This document shows positions 6,704-15,230 of a DNA stretch of 64,000 bases, piece by piece. The stretch is from Pseudomonas sp. P8_241 (GTDB lineage Bacteria; Pseudomonadota; Gammaproteobacteria; Pseudomonadales; Pseudomonadaceae): NCBI RefSeq assembly GCF_034008315.1, contig NZ_CP125377.1, positions 5,024,501-5,088,500 of the forward strand, in the 5' to 3' direction. The translations under genes and the position numbers were made by a program. Position 1 is the stretch's first letter; every line of letters starts with the position of its first letter. The notes under the pieces were generated by a model. The model did not search any database. It was not told where the DNA came from and saw only the letters and a list, made by a program, of their open reading frames with translations.

Positions 6704-9649
6704 ATGCCAAGCCCACTGCGCCCGGACCCACGCCGGTTTCCGCTGCACGTCCATATCAGCGTCATGTTCACCTTCCTGTTGTTGCTGACCGGAGTGGTGC
6801 TGGGCATTTTCAATTATCGGCAAACCACGCAAATCATCCTTTCCAGCAGTGAAAAACTCTTCAACCGCATTGAGCAGGATGTCCGCCTGGACCTGCATGC
6901 CACCTATGAACCGATTCGACACCTGCTGAGCCTGTTGGCGACCAACCCGGCGAGCCAGTCGTCGGACCTGGAGCAACGCCTGGCACTGCTCAAGCCGTTT
7001 AGCCAATCCCTCAAGGACAATCCCGATCTGGCCTCGTTATACCTGGGCTATGACAACGGTGATTTCTTCATGGTTCGTCCGCTGCGGACCCAGGATCTGA
7101 AAGCCCTGCTCAAAGCTCCCGAGGCAGCGCACTATCAGGTCTGGAGCATCGAGCATGACGACAGCGGCCAGCCTCGCTCAAAATCCCTGTTCTTCGATCG
7201 GAATCTGACCCTGCTCAGCCGTCAGGACAACCCGGGGGATAATTACGATCCACGCACCCGCGCCTGGTTTGCCAAGGCCCGCCTTGATGACAATCAAATC
7301 ACCACCGAGCCGTATATCTTTTTTTCCACCCATGAGGTTGGCACGACACTGGCCCGCCGTAGCGGTGATAACGCAATCATCGGCGCTGACCTGACCCTGG
7401 CCGAACTCAGCGCGACCCTGGCCAAGCACGTCGTGACCCCCAACACTGAAATTGTGCTGTTCGATGCCCAAGGCAATGCCATCGCCTACCCCGACAGCCG
7501 CAAGTTGATCATCGACGATCAGACGGCGCGCCTCGCCAAGGCTGCCGACCTGAGCCCCAGTCTTGGCGCCCTGCTCAGAAGCCCTCCGCAAGGCAATCGA
7601 CTGAACGCCAACGGCCGACAGTGGATCGTGGCCCGCAGCAGCATGCAGGAGGGAGGGCCCAATGGACTGCAACTCGCATTGCTGGTGCCCGAGGACGAGT
7701 TGCTCGTTGATGCCTATCGCATGCGCTGGCAAGGTGCCCTGATTACATTGGCAACACTGTTGTTGTGCTTGCCGCTGGGTTGGCTGATCTCCAGAGTCCT
7801 GGTCAAACCCCTACGGGCGCTGGTGCAGGAAGCCGACGCAATTCGCAGTTTCGATTTCAATTTTCCGCTTTCCCGTCGCTCGCCGGTTCTGGAGGTGGAC
7901 CAACTGAGCGTGTCCATGGCGCGCATGAAGGACACGTTGGCGAGCTTCTTCCAGATCACCGACAGCCTCAGTGCTGAAACCCGCTTTGCCCCATTGTTGC
8001 AACGGGTACTATTTGAAACAGTGAAAATCGGTCAGGCCCAGGCCGGGCTGATCTACCTGCGTGAGGGTGACGGTGATCGCATGGAGCCCCAAGGACTGGT
8101 GATCAACGACAGCGCCGAGGACTTGTCGTCATTCGACATTCAGGCTCACGCGCTCCAAGACCCGCAAAGCCCGTTATGGCTGCAACAGTTGGCAAAGGCC
8201 GACAATGTTGTCAGCAGTCTCGGGTTCGAACAGGCGGGGGATTTGCAAAAAGTGATGCTCGCGCTGGAATGTCCGCGGGTTCACCTGATCGGTATCCGAC
8301 TGCACAATCGGCATAATGAAACGGTTGGCCTGCTGGTCTTCCTGTTGTCCGACAGTGGTAGCCAGAGTGACCTGGAAAAACTCAAACCGGACCGCATCGC
8401 GTTTCTCCAGGCAGTGTCCGGTGCGGCAGCGGTGAGTATCGAAAGTCAGCGCCTGCAAGCTCGGCAGAAACAACTGCTGGACGCCTTCATTCAACTACTG
8501 GCCGGAGCAATCGACGCCAAAAGTCCCTATACCGGCGGTCATTGCCAGCGAGTGCCGGAACTGACGCTGATGCTCGCTCAGGCGGCAGCGGCCAGCCAGG
8601 CACCTGCCTTCAAGAGTTATCAACCCACCGAGGATGAATGGGAAGCACTGCACATTGCCGCCTGGCTGCATGATTGCGGCAAGGTCACCACCCCGGAATA
8701 CGTTGTCGACAAAGCCACGAAACTGGAAACCCTGAATGATCGCATCCATGAAATCCGCACCCGATTCGAGGTGCTTAAACGCGATGTCTGGATCAACTAT
8801 TGGCAAGCCCTTGCCCAAGGTGGCGAAGAACAAAGGCTAGTGCAGCAGCGCAGTACCGAACTGGCCGAACTGGATGATGATTTTGCCTTCGTCGCCCGTT
8901 GCAACCTCGGTAGCGAAGCCATGGCCGAGGCCGACATGCAGCGTTTGCGCGCGGTGGCCCAACGGACCTGGAGCCGAACCCTGGATGACCGTTTAGGTGT
9001 GTCCTGGGAAGAAAACCGGCGACAGGCACAAACGCCGCCGCCCGCCCTGCCTGTCGATGAACCGTTGCTGGCGGACAAAGCCGAACACCTGTTCGAGCGC
9101 CCCGAGAACGAACGAATCCCGGAAGACAATCCCTGGGGATTCAAACTCGATGTACCGACCTACAAGTACAATCGAGGCGAACTGTATAACCTGAGCATTG
9201 CCCGGGGCACGCTGACGAGCGAAGAGCGATACATCATCAATCACCACATGGTGCAGACGATTCTGATGCTCAACCATCTGCCTTTCCCCGGCCACCTGAG
9301 TACCGTCGCGGAACTGGCCGGTGGGCATCATGAAAAAATGGACGGCACCGGTTATCCAAAACGCTTGAAACGCGAAGACATGAGCCTGCCGGCACGGATG
9401 ATGGCGATTGCCGATATTTTCGAAGCACTGACAGCCGCCGATCGTCCATACAAGAAGGCCAAGACCTTGAGCGAAGCGCTGGGCATCATGGCCTTCATGT
9501 GCCGTGACGCCCACATCGACCCGGAACTGTTCGGGCTATTTCTCGACGCACACATCTATTTGCAGTACGCCCGGCGTTTTCTCGATCCACAGCAGATCGA
9601 CGCCGTGGACACGGCAAGCTTGCTGAGCAAGGCTGGTTTAACGAGTTGA
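6704..9649 (+). CDS. Cache-HAMP-GAF-HD-GYP cyclic-di-GMP phosphodiesterase
   Basis: A 981-residue membrane protein. A transmembrane helix near 15-37 is followed by a periplasmic dCache-like sensor (about 45-335), a second helix (about 340-362), a HAMP segment, a GAF-like domain (about 425-595) and a C-terminal HD-GYP domain. The metal and signature motifs are WLHDCGK, INHHMVQT, GGHHEKMDGTGYP and ADIFEALTAADRPYKK. About 190 residues separate the HD motif from the HHMVQT region, far more than in a compact HD-GYP domain. TGGAG lies 9 bases before the ATG at 6704, 48 bases after the hybrid kinase, so it probably belongs to the same operon and links the phosphorelay to c-di-GMP turnover (inference). 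Confidence 0.88.
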   Translation: MPSPLRPDPRRFPLHVHISVMFTFLLLLTGVVLGIFNYRQTTQIILSSSEKLFNRIEQDVRLDLHATYEPIRHLLSLLATNPASQSSDLEQRLALLKPFSQSLKDNPDLASLYLGYDNGDFFMVRPLRTQDLKALLKAPEAAHYQVWSIEHDDSGQPRSKSLFFDRNLTLLSRQDNPGDNYDPRTRAWFAKARLDDNQITTEPYIFFSTHEVGTTLARRSGDNAIIGADLTLAELSATLAKHVVTPNTEIVLFDAQGNAIAYPDSRKLIIDDQTARLAKAADLSPSLGALLRSPPQGNRLNANGRQWIVARSSMQEGGPNGLQLALLVPEDELLVDAYRMRWQGALITLATLLLCLPLGWLISRVLVKPLRALVQEADAIRSFDFNFPLSRRSPVLEVDQLSVSMARMKDTLASFFQITDSLSAETRFAPLLQRVLFETVKIGQAQAGLIYLREGDGDRMEPQGLVINDSAEDLSSFDIQAHALQDPQSPLWLQQLAKADNVVSSLGFEQAGDLQKVMLALECPRVHLIGIRLHNRHNETVGLLVFLLSDSGSQSDLEKLKPDRIAFLQAVSGAAAVSIESQRLQARQKQLLDAFIQLLAGAIDAKSPYTGGHCQRVPELTLMLAQAAAASQAPAFKSYQPTEDEWEALHIAAWLHDCGKVTTPEYVVDKATKLETLNDRIHEIRTRFEVLKRDVWINYWQALAQGGEEQRLVQQRSTELAELDDDFAFVARCNLGSEAMAEADMQRLRAVAQRTWSRTLDDRLGVSWEENRRQAQTPPPALPVDEPLLADKAEHLFERPENERIPEDNPWGFKLDVPTYKYNRGELYNLSIARGTLTSEERYIINHHMVQTILMLNHLPFPGHLSTVAELAGGHHEKMDGTGYPKRLKREDMSLPARMMAIADIFEALTAADRPYKKAKTLSEALGIMAFMCRDAHIDPELFGLFLDAHIYLQYARRFLDPQQIDAVDTASLLSKAGLTS

Positions 9650-10132
9650 TCAGCAGTCTGTCAGGCGCAAAAAAATCGCTGCCAACTGTTCAATGCCCAC
9701 CTGATCCTGCGCGGTGAAACGCGCGAGTTTCGGACTATCGAGATCGAGCACACCGATCAATCGGCCCTCCTTTACCAACGGCACGACCAGTTCACTGTTC
9801 GATGCACTGTCGCAGGCAATGTGGCCGGGAAACGCGTGTACGTCCTCCACCCGCTGAGTCTGCAAGGTCGCCGCCGCTGCCCCGCACACACCACGACCAA
9901 ACGGAATTCGCACACACGCGATCTGCCCCTGGAACGGGCCAAGCACCAGTTCTTCGTTGCGATTGAGATAGAAACCGGCCCAGTTAAGGTCATCGAGCTG
10001 ATTGAACAGAAACGCCGAAAACTGAGCGGCATTGGCAATGAAATCCCGCTCGTGCGCCAACAAGGACTCCAGTTGCGCATGCAACATGCCGTAGCCTTCG
10101 AGGCCCTGGCCGCTCTTTTGTAAATCGATCAT
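9650..10132 (-). CDS. Free methionine-(R)-sulfoxide reductase (GAF domain)
   Basis: A 160-residue fRMsr, which reduces free L-methionine-(R)-sulfoxide. The three family cysteines are present at 73, 83 and 107 (IACVRIPF, RGVCGAAA, HIACDS). Their 10- and 24-residue spacing equals that of the characterised yeast enzyme. Its ATG overlaps the stop of the upstream ATPase gene in an ATGA, so the two are translationally coupled. It ends next to the convergent HD-GYP gene. The chosen start replaces a longer upstream extension whose composition is not protein-like. Confidence 0.93.
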   Translation of the reverse strand: MIDLQKSGQGLEGYGMLHAQLESLLAHERDFIANAAQFSAFLFNQLDDLNWAGFYLNRNEELVLGPFQGQIACVRIPFGRGVCGAAAATLQTQRVEDVHAFPGHIACDSASNSELVVPLVKEGRLIGVLDLDSPKLARFTAQDQVGIEQLAAIFLRLTDC

Positions 10133-11130
10133 GCCTTGTGCTCCAACAGTTTCAGCCCGACCCAATAACGGGCAAATTGATAGGCGCATCGTCCATTGCG
10201 ATTGCCCCGGCCCGTGGCCCAACGCACGGCCAGAATGTCCAGCTCTTCGGTGCGCTGCCACGTCAGTCCCGACTTGTCGGCCAATTGCCCGATCCAGTGC
10301 TCGACGACGTTGAGAAAGTGCTCTTGGGTAAACGGGTAGAATGACAACCATAGGCCGAAGCGGTCCGACAGCGCGATCTTGTCTTCCACCGCCTCGCTTG
10401 GATGCAGCTCACCGTCGACGCGTTTCCAGTTTTCGTTATCGCTTTCCTTTTCTGGCACCAAGTGGCGACGGTTGGACGTGGCGTACAGCAGCACGTTATC
10501 CGGAGCCTGCTCCAGCGAGCCATCGAGGACACTCTTCAGCACCCGATAATCACCTTCCCCTGACTCGAACGACAGGTCATCGCAAAACAGCACGAAACGC
10601 TGGGGCAACCTGGCGATCTGTTCAACGACGCGGGGCAAGTCGGCCAGGTGATCACGCTCGATCTCGATCAAACGCAGTCCCGCCGCGGCGTGCTCGGCCA
10701 GCAAGGCGCGCACCAGCGACGATTTACCGGTGCCGCGCGAACCCCACAGCAATGCGTGGTTGGCAGGCATGCCGTCAAGGAACTGCTGGGTATTTCGCCC
10801 CAGCTGCTCGACTTGCCGGTCGACGCCGATCAGGTCCGACAGACGCATGTCGAGGCTGACCTTCAGTGGTAACAGAAATCCGCTGCGACCTTCTCGCTGC
10901 CAGCGCGCAGCCAGGCATTGAGTCCAGTCAATGGCCTGCCGGGGAGCAGGCAGCAAGGGCTCGATGCGGGCCAGAACGGAATCGGCACGTTCAAGAAAAG
11001 CATTCAATCGGGAATCCACGACTTCTCCTAGGGCACGTTCACAGTAATGATGGCGGTAAAACGACGAAACACAGCGTCCAACAAGCGACTCACCCCGCTG
11101 CACAAGGCTCGTCAGAGCATCGGTCGCCAT
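10129..11130 (-). CDS. AAA-family ATPase, DUF815 type
   Basis: A 333-residue ATPase. Walker A is GSRGTGKS at 130-137, Walker B lies in RFVLFCDDLSF near 180, and LYATSNRRHL resembles a sensor region. This matches the DUF815 family, whose biochemical role is not established. The start at ATG 11130 gives MATDALTSLV and removes a low-quality extension. It is the first gene of a two-gene unit with fRMsr (4-base ATGA overlap) and is divergent from sagS about 55 bases away, matching the P. aeruginosa neighbourhood next to sagS. Confidence 0.88.
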   Translation of the reverse strand: MATDALTSLVQRGESLVGRCVSSFYRHHYCERALGEVVDSRLNAFLERADSVLARIEPLLPAPRQAIDWTQCLAARWQREGRSGFLLPLKVSLDMRLSDLIGVDRQVEQLGRNTQQFLDGMPANHALLWGSRGTGKSSLVRALLAEHAAAGLRLIEIERDHLADLPRVVEQIARLPQRFVLFCDDLSFESGEGDYRVLKSVLDGSLEQAPDNVLLYATSNRRHLVPEKESDNENWKRVDGELHPSEAVEDKIALSDRFGLWLSFYPFTQEHFLNVVEHWIGQLADKSGLTWQRTEELDILAVRWATGRGNRNGRCAYQFARYWVGLKLLEHKA

Positions 11131-11184
11131 GCATGATCGGCTATGCTTGAGCAGCGAAAAGAAAAGGAAGTGACACACCCGCCC

Positions 11185-13506
11185 ATGGATATCAAATTCA
11201 CCAACCGGCTATCTTACAAACAAGCCCGGCTTACCGTGCTGGTCGGTTTTATTCTGGGCACGCTGCTCAGCCTGGTGCAAATCAGCATCGATTATGCCAG
11301 TGAAGACGCCTCCATCAATCGTGAAATCCTGTCTTTACTGGAAATCAGCCACAATCCGGCCTCGCGCATTGCCTATAACATCGACGCCGAACTCGCCAAG
11401 GAGCTGACCCAGGGCCTGTTGCGCTCACCGGCAATAATCGGCGCGAAGTTGACCGATAACAACGCAACCGTGCTGGCCAACGTCAAGCGTCCGCCGATGG
11501 AAAGCAACTATCGGGTGATCAGCGACTACCTGTTCGGGGCCAATCGGCGCTTCGAGGATCGTCTTTACCTGAGTCACTTGCCGAATGAATCCCTCGGCAC
11601 GTTGCAGCTCGACGTCGACACCTACTCTTTCGGCAACCGTTTCCTGCGTCGCGCCGAAGTCACGCTGCTCAACGGCTTTGCGCGCAGCCTGATCCTGACG
11701 GGCATCCTGCTGGCCCTGTTTTATGTGATGTTGACCAAACCCCTGGTGCGGGTGATTCGCGAGCTTAGTAGCCGAGATCCGCGCAGCGCTGAGCCGACGA
11801 CGCTGGAGTGTCCAGCCGGGCATGCCAAAGATGAAATTGGCGTGCTGGTCAAGGTTGCCAACCAGCAATTCAAAAATATCGCAACGGAAATCCAGCAGCG
11901 GCGCAACGCCGAAAATCGCCTGACCGATTACCTTGGTCAACTGGAAAACATCGTCTCGGCCCGCACCACTGAACTCAAGGCGATCAATGCCCGGCTCAGC
12001 CAGTCCAATCAGGAACTGGAGATCGCCCGCAGCACCGCGCTGGAAATGGCCGAAGCGCGATCGGTATTCCTGGCCAATATGAGTCACGAAATCCGCACCC
12101 CCCTCAACGGGTTGCTCGGCATGATCGCCCTGTCCCTCGACGGACCGCTCAATTCCGAACAGCAGCAGCAACTGTCCATTGCCCACGACTCGGGCAAAGT
12201 TCTGGTGGAGCTGCTCAACGATATCCTTGACTTGTCGAAGTTCGATGCCGGCCAGCTCGAACTCGAAAACATTCCGTTTGACCTGGGTTCGCTGATCGAA
12301 GACACCGCCAACCTGTTGTCGCAAAACGCCGCGCCAAGCGTGGAGCTGACCTGCCTGATCGATCCGCAATTCCCGGCACTGGTGCTCGGCGATCCGACTC
12401 GCGTTCGACAGATCGTCAGCAACCTGCTGTCAAATGCCCTCAAATTCACCCGATTCGGTCGGGTCGATGTACGCCTGGCGACGTTCGAGGGCGGTGTCAG
12501 AATAGAAGTCTGCGACACCGGCATCGGTATCCCACTGGATGCCCAGTTCAAGATTTTCCAGCCATTTACCCAGGCCGGTGCCGGCATTACACGGCAATTT
12601 GGTGGCACAGGACTGGGTCTGGCGTTGACCTATAACCTCTGCGAAGCCATGCAGGGGCGCCTGACCATCAGCTCCGAGGCGGGTTTTGGCAGCCAGTTCT
12701 GCGCGATTCTGCCGTTGCCCAGTCACACTCGTTTCTTGCCTCCTGTGCCATTGCAAGGCAAGGTTATCGCGATCACTGCCGCCAGCAGTGGCCTGGCAGA
12801 GCTGCTGGGCACAGTGTTGCCTGGCTGGGGACTCGAATTTCAGCGGCGCTCCATCGATGATCCGCTGAATGGCGTGGAGCTCGACGTGCTGATCACCGAC
12901 TGCCCCGAATGCCTGTTCAACCTGCGCCCTACCGTTACCGCACCCATTTTGCTAGTGACGGCCTACGGTAACTTCATGCCCAGCGAAGAGGTCAGCGCAC
13001 TTGCCCCGTTGCAGCAACAGGCTCGGCCCTTGGCACGTACGGCGCTGTACCAGTCCTTGCAACGGATTCTGCAACCGGAACACAACACGCTCAACGAAGC
13101 TCGTCCCGACGCGCAGAACCTTCAGCGTCGCGGGCGCGTTTTGCTTGTAGAGGACAATCCGGTCAACCAATTGGTGGCCAAGGGCATGCTCGGCAAACTC
13201 GGCTGTGAGGTGGTCACCGCCGCCCACGGTGCCGAGGCGCTGGATCATCTGGAGCTGCGTGATTTCGATCTGGTACTGATGGACTGCAACATGCCGGTGA
13301 TGGACGGCTATGAAGCCAGCCGACATATCCGTCGCAGCGGGCGTTGGCCGCATTTGCCCATTGTCGCCCTGACCGCCAACGCGATGTCCGAAGAGCGCGA
13401 ACGTTGCCGTGCGGCAGGCATGAGCGACTATCTGGCCAAACCCTTCAGGCGCGAGGAACTGGCAGCCCTGCTGGATTTATGGATCCCTCTTACGACAGCG
13501 CCTTGA
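11185..13506 (+). CDS. sagS: Hybrid sensor histidine kinase SagS
   Basis: A 773-residue inner-membrane hybrid kinase. Two transmembrane helices (about 15-37 and 168-190) enclose a periplasmic sensor, followed by HAMP, a coiled coil, HisKA with His301 in NMSHEIRTPLNG, HATPase with GGTGLGLALTYN and a C-terminal receiver with Asp700 in LMDCNMPVMDGY. SagS in P. aeruginosa feeds the HptB and BfiSR pathways that control attachment and biofilm tolerance. Identification rests on domain layout, length and conserved downstream neighbours ospR-gpx-msrB. The ATG at 11185 has only a distant AGGAAG; GTG 11170 is an alternative. The 3' end overlaps convergent ospR by 17 bases. Confidence 0.87.
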   Translation: MDIKFTNRLSYKQARLTVLVGFILGTLLSLVQISIDYASEDASINREILSLLEISHNPASRIAYNIDAELAKELTQGLLRSPAIIGAKLTDNNATVLANVKRPPMESNYRVISDYLFGANRRFEDRLYLSHLPNESLGTLQLDVDTYSFGNRFLRRAEVTLLNGFARSLILTGILLALFYVMLTKPLVRVIRELSSRDPRSAEPTTLECPAGHAKDEIGVLVKVANQQFKNIATEIQQRRNAENRLTDYLGQLENIVSARTTELKAINARLSQSNQELEIARSTALEMAEARSVFLANMSHEIRTPLNGLLGMIALSLDGPLNSEQQQQLSIAHDSGKVLVELLNDILDLSKFDAGQLELENIPFDLGSLIEDTANLLSQNAAPSVELTCLIDPQFPALVLGDPTRVRQIVSNLLSNALKFTRFGRVDVRLATFEGGVRIEVCDTGIGIPLDAQFKIFQPFTQAGAGITRQFGGTGLGLALTYNLCEAMQGRLTISSEAGFGSQFCAILPLPSHTRFLPPVPLQGKVIAITAASSGLAELLGTVLPGWGLEFQRRSIDDPLNGVELDVLITDCPECLFNLRPTVTAPILLVTAYGNFMPSEEVSALAPLQQQARPLARTALYQSLQRILQPEHNTLNEARPDAQNLQRRGRVLLVEDNPVNQLVAKGMLGKLGCEVVTAAHGAEALDHLELRDFDLVLMDCNMPVMDGYEASRHIRRSGRWPHLPIVALTANAMSEERERCRAAGMSDYLAKPFRREELAALLDLWIPLTTAP

Positions 13507-13951
13507 TTTGCCCCAGCAGTTGATCCAGACCATTGCGCAAGTCATTCAAGCGATCCAGGTCGACCCCGCTGTCACACAACAGCTGCGCCTTGAGTGGCCC
13601 AACCTGCTCACGCAAGGCCTGCCCAGCTGGCGACAGACTCAGATGCACCTCACGCTCGTCCCGCGCCGAACGCTGGCGCTGGACCAATTGCAGCTGCTCA
13701 AGACGCTTGAGCAACGGCGTCAGCGTGCCGGAATCCAGGGCCAGACGCTCGCCCAGCGCCTTGACGGTGGGCTGCTGCGGCGCAGTTTCCTGCCACTCCC
13801 ACAAAACCAGCATCGCCAGGTATTGCGGGTAAGTCAGGCCTAATTGATCAAGCATCGGCTTATAGGCACGAATCACTGCCCGGGACGCGGCGTACAGTTT
13901 GAAACAGAGCTGGCTGTCCAGTTTCAGCGAATCGACGGACAAGGTATTCAT
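13490..13951 (-). CDS. ospR: MarR-family thiol-redox regulator OspR
   Basis: A 153-residue MarR/OhrR-type repressor. The winged helix includes [14 protein letters not shown] and [12 protein letters not shown], and the wing has RSARDEREV. Cys16 (SQLCFKLY) and Cys126 (LLCDSGV) are the two redox cysteines expected of the OhrR/OspR group. OspR senses peroxide and represses the glutathione peroxidase gene. Its ATG overlaps the stop of gpx (ATGA), so regulator and target form a two-gene operon. Nested AATTG/CAATT palindromes upstream of gpx are the likely operator. The 17-base tail-to-tail overlap with sagS is notable. Confidence 0.9.
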   Translation of the reverse strand: MNTLSVDSLKLDSQLCFKLYAASRAVIRAYKPMLDQLGLTYPQYLAMLVLWEWQETAPQQPTVKALGERLALDSGTLTPLLKRLEQLQLVQRQRSARDEREVHLSLSPAGQALREQVGPLKAQLLCDSGVDLDRLNDLRNGLDQLLGQIKALS

Positions 13952-14433
13952 TTGAGCAGGGCTTCGATCTCGCGGTTCAAGTCCTGCGGCTTGGTCGCCG
14001 GGGCGAAACGCTTGACCAACTGACCATCCTTGCCGATCAGGAATTTGGTGAAATTCCATTTGATCCCTTGGGAACCCAGCACACCTGGCGCGCGTTTTTT
14101 CAGTTGCACAAACAGCGGATGGGCGTCAGAGCCGTTGACATCAATCTTTTTGAACAGCGGAAAAGTGACGCCGAAATTCAGCTCGCAGAACTCGGAAATT
14201 GCCCCTTCGTTGCCCGGCTCCTGCTTGCCGAACTGGTTGCAGGGAAAACCGAGCACCACCAGGCCTTGATCCTTGTAGGTCTGCCAGAGCTCTTCCAGTC
14301 CCTTGTATTGAGGGGTGAAGCCACATTTACTGGCCGTATTGACCACCAGCACGGCTTTGCCGGCGAAATCCGACAGGGTCTTTTGCTCACCCTTGATGGT
14401 GGTGCAAGGGATGTTCAGCAGATTGTCGCTCAT
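13948..14433 (-). CDS. gpx: Glutathione peroxidase (Cys type)
   Basis: A 161-residue thioredoxin-fold peroxidase that reduces H2O2 and organic peroxides. The peroxidatic Cys37 is in NTASKCGFTPQY. FPCNQFGKQEPG and KWNFTKFL carry the conserved Gln, Trp and Asn. Cys83 (EFCELNFG) is at the position of the resolving cysteine of thioredoxin-dependent family members, so thioredoxin rather than glutathione may be the reductant (inference). It is the first gene of the gpx-ospR pair. Confidence 0.94.
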   Translation of the reverse strand: MSDNLLNIPCTTIKGEQKTLSDFAGKAVLVVNTASKCGFTPQYKGLEELWQTYKDQGLVVLGFPCNQFGKQEPGNEGAISEFCELNFGVTFPLFKKIDVNGSDAHPLFVQLKKRAPGVLGSQGIKWNFTKFLIGKDGQLVKRFAPATKPQDLNREIEALLK

Positions 14434-14475
14434 GGTTAAGGTTTCCGATGGGAGGAAGAACCGTAAAGGTAGCTA

Positions 14476-14496
14476 ACAATTGAATTGTGTGCAATT
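14476..14496. promoter_or_regulatory. Candidate OspR operator upstream of gpx
   Basis: Two overlapping palindromes: ACAATT-G-AATTGT at 14476-14488 and AATTG-TGTG-CAATT at 14483-14496. On the minus strand a promoter-like TTGCAC-N17-TACCTT overlaps them, about 45-60 bases before the gpx ATG. MarR/OhrR-type repressors bind AT-rich palindromes of this kind. Assignment to OspR is by position and family. Confidence 0.55.
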
Positions 14497-14520
14497 TAAA
14501 TAATCAACCCAGCGACACCC

Positions 14521-14598
14521 GTAGGAGCTGCCGAAGGCTGCGATCTCTTAATCACCTCTATTTGAGGCCAAAAGATCGCAGCCTTCGGCAGCTCCTAC
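14521..14598. repeat. Paired inverted REP element (GTAGGAGCTGCCGAAGG type)
   Basis: A GTAGGAGCTGCCGAAGGCTG arm and its reverse complement flank a short spacer between gpx and msrB. The same sequence family recurs at 22401, 29744 and, with variants, at 19364, 32302 and 56281. It can form a long hairpin that may stabilise or terminate msrB mRNA. Confidence 0.85.
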
Positions 14599-14608
14599 GG
14601 GGCTCGCA

Positions 14609-15004
14609 TTACCCTCGCGGTACCAGGTCCAGGCACACCGAGTTGATGCAATATCGCAGGCCGGTAGGTGGTGGCCCATCCGGGAACACATGACCCAGGT
14701 GTGCATCGCATTTGGCGCAAACCACTTCGGTACGGATCATGCCGTGGCTGACATCGCGGATCTCGGTCATGGCACTGTCACCGATCGGTGCGTAGAAGCT
14801 CGGCCAGCCGCAGCCGGAATCAAATTTGGTTTTGGAGTCGAACAGCGGCTCGTTGCAGCAGATGCAGTGGAAGATACCGTCGATCTTGCTGTCGTTGTAT
14901 TTGCCGGAGAACGGTCGTTCGGTACCTTTGAGGCGGCACACGTTGTATTGCTCTGGATCGAGCATCGCCTTCCATTCTTCCAGGGTTTTTTCCAACTTTT
15001 CCAT
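14609..15004 (-). CDS. msrB: Peptide methionine-(R)-S-oxide reductase MsrB
   Basis: A 131-residue MsrB that reduces methionine-R-sulfoxide in proteins using thioredoxin. Two CxxC pairs bind zinc (Cys47/Cys50 in HCICC and Cys96/Cys99 in VCAKC). SGCGWPSF carries Cys65, and the catalytic Cys119 is in LRYCINS. GTG 15010, ATG 15007 and ATG 15004 are in frame; GAGG is 7 bases before 15004, which is therefore preferred. It lies between gpx and divergent alaA, as in P. aeruginosa. Confidence 0.94.
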   Translation of the reverse strand: MEKLEKTLEEWKAMLDPEQYNVCRLKGTERPFSGKYNDSKIDGIFHCICCNEPLFDSKTKFDSGCGWPSFYAPIGDSAMTEIRDVSHGMIRTEVVCAKCDAHLGHVFPDGPPPTGLRYCINSVCLDLVPRG

Positions 15005-15230
15005 CATCACACCTCAGCAGCTGAAAAAGCCCGATCTGTACCTTTTCCACGGATCGGGCGGCACGTATGATTGCGCCTCGTCAAAGCCCAGTCTGGCAGC
15101 CGGACCGCGCGCATTCAAACGGATTTATGGGTGCCGCATCTCAAGGCGTCAGGCCTGTGTGAATACGCAGGATTCCCAGCACGGTTGTTCACACGCCGCC
15201 TGGATCGTTCATTTTCGGGAACACATCGCC

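Noticed and set aside
14521..14598. CRISPR-like repeat pairs
   Set aside because: The repeats are inverted, come in pairs and are scattered between genes with no spacer arrays or cas genes. They are REP elements.
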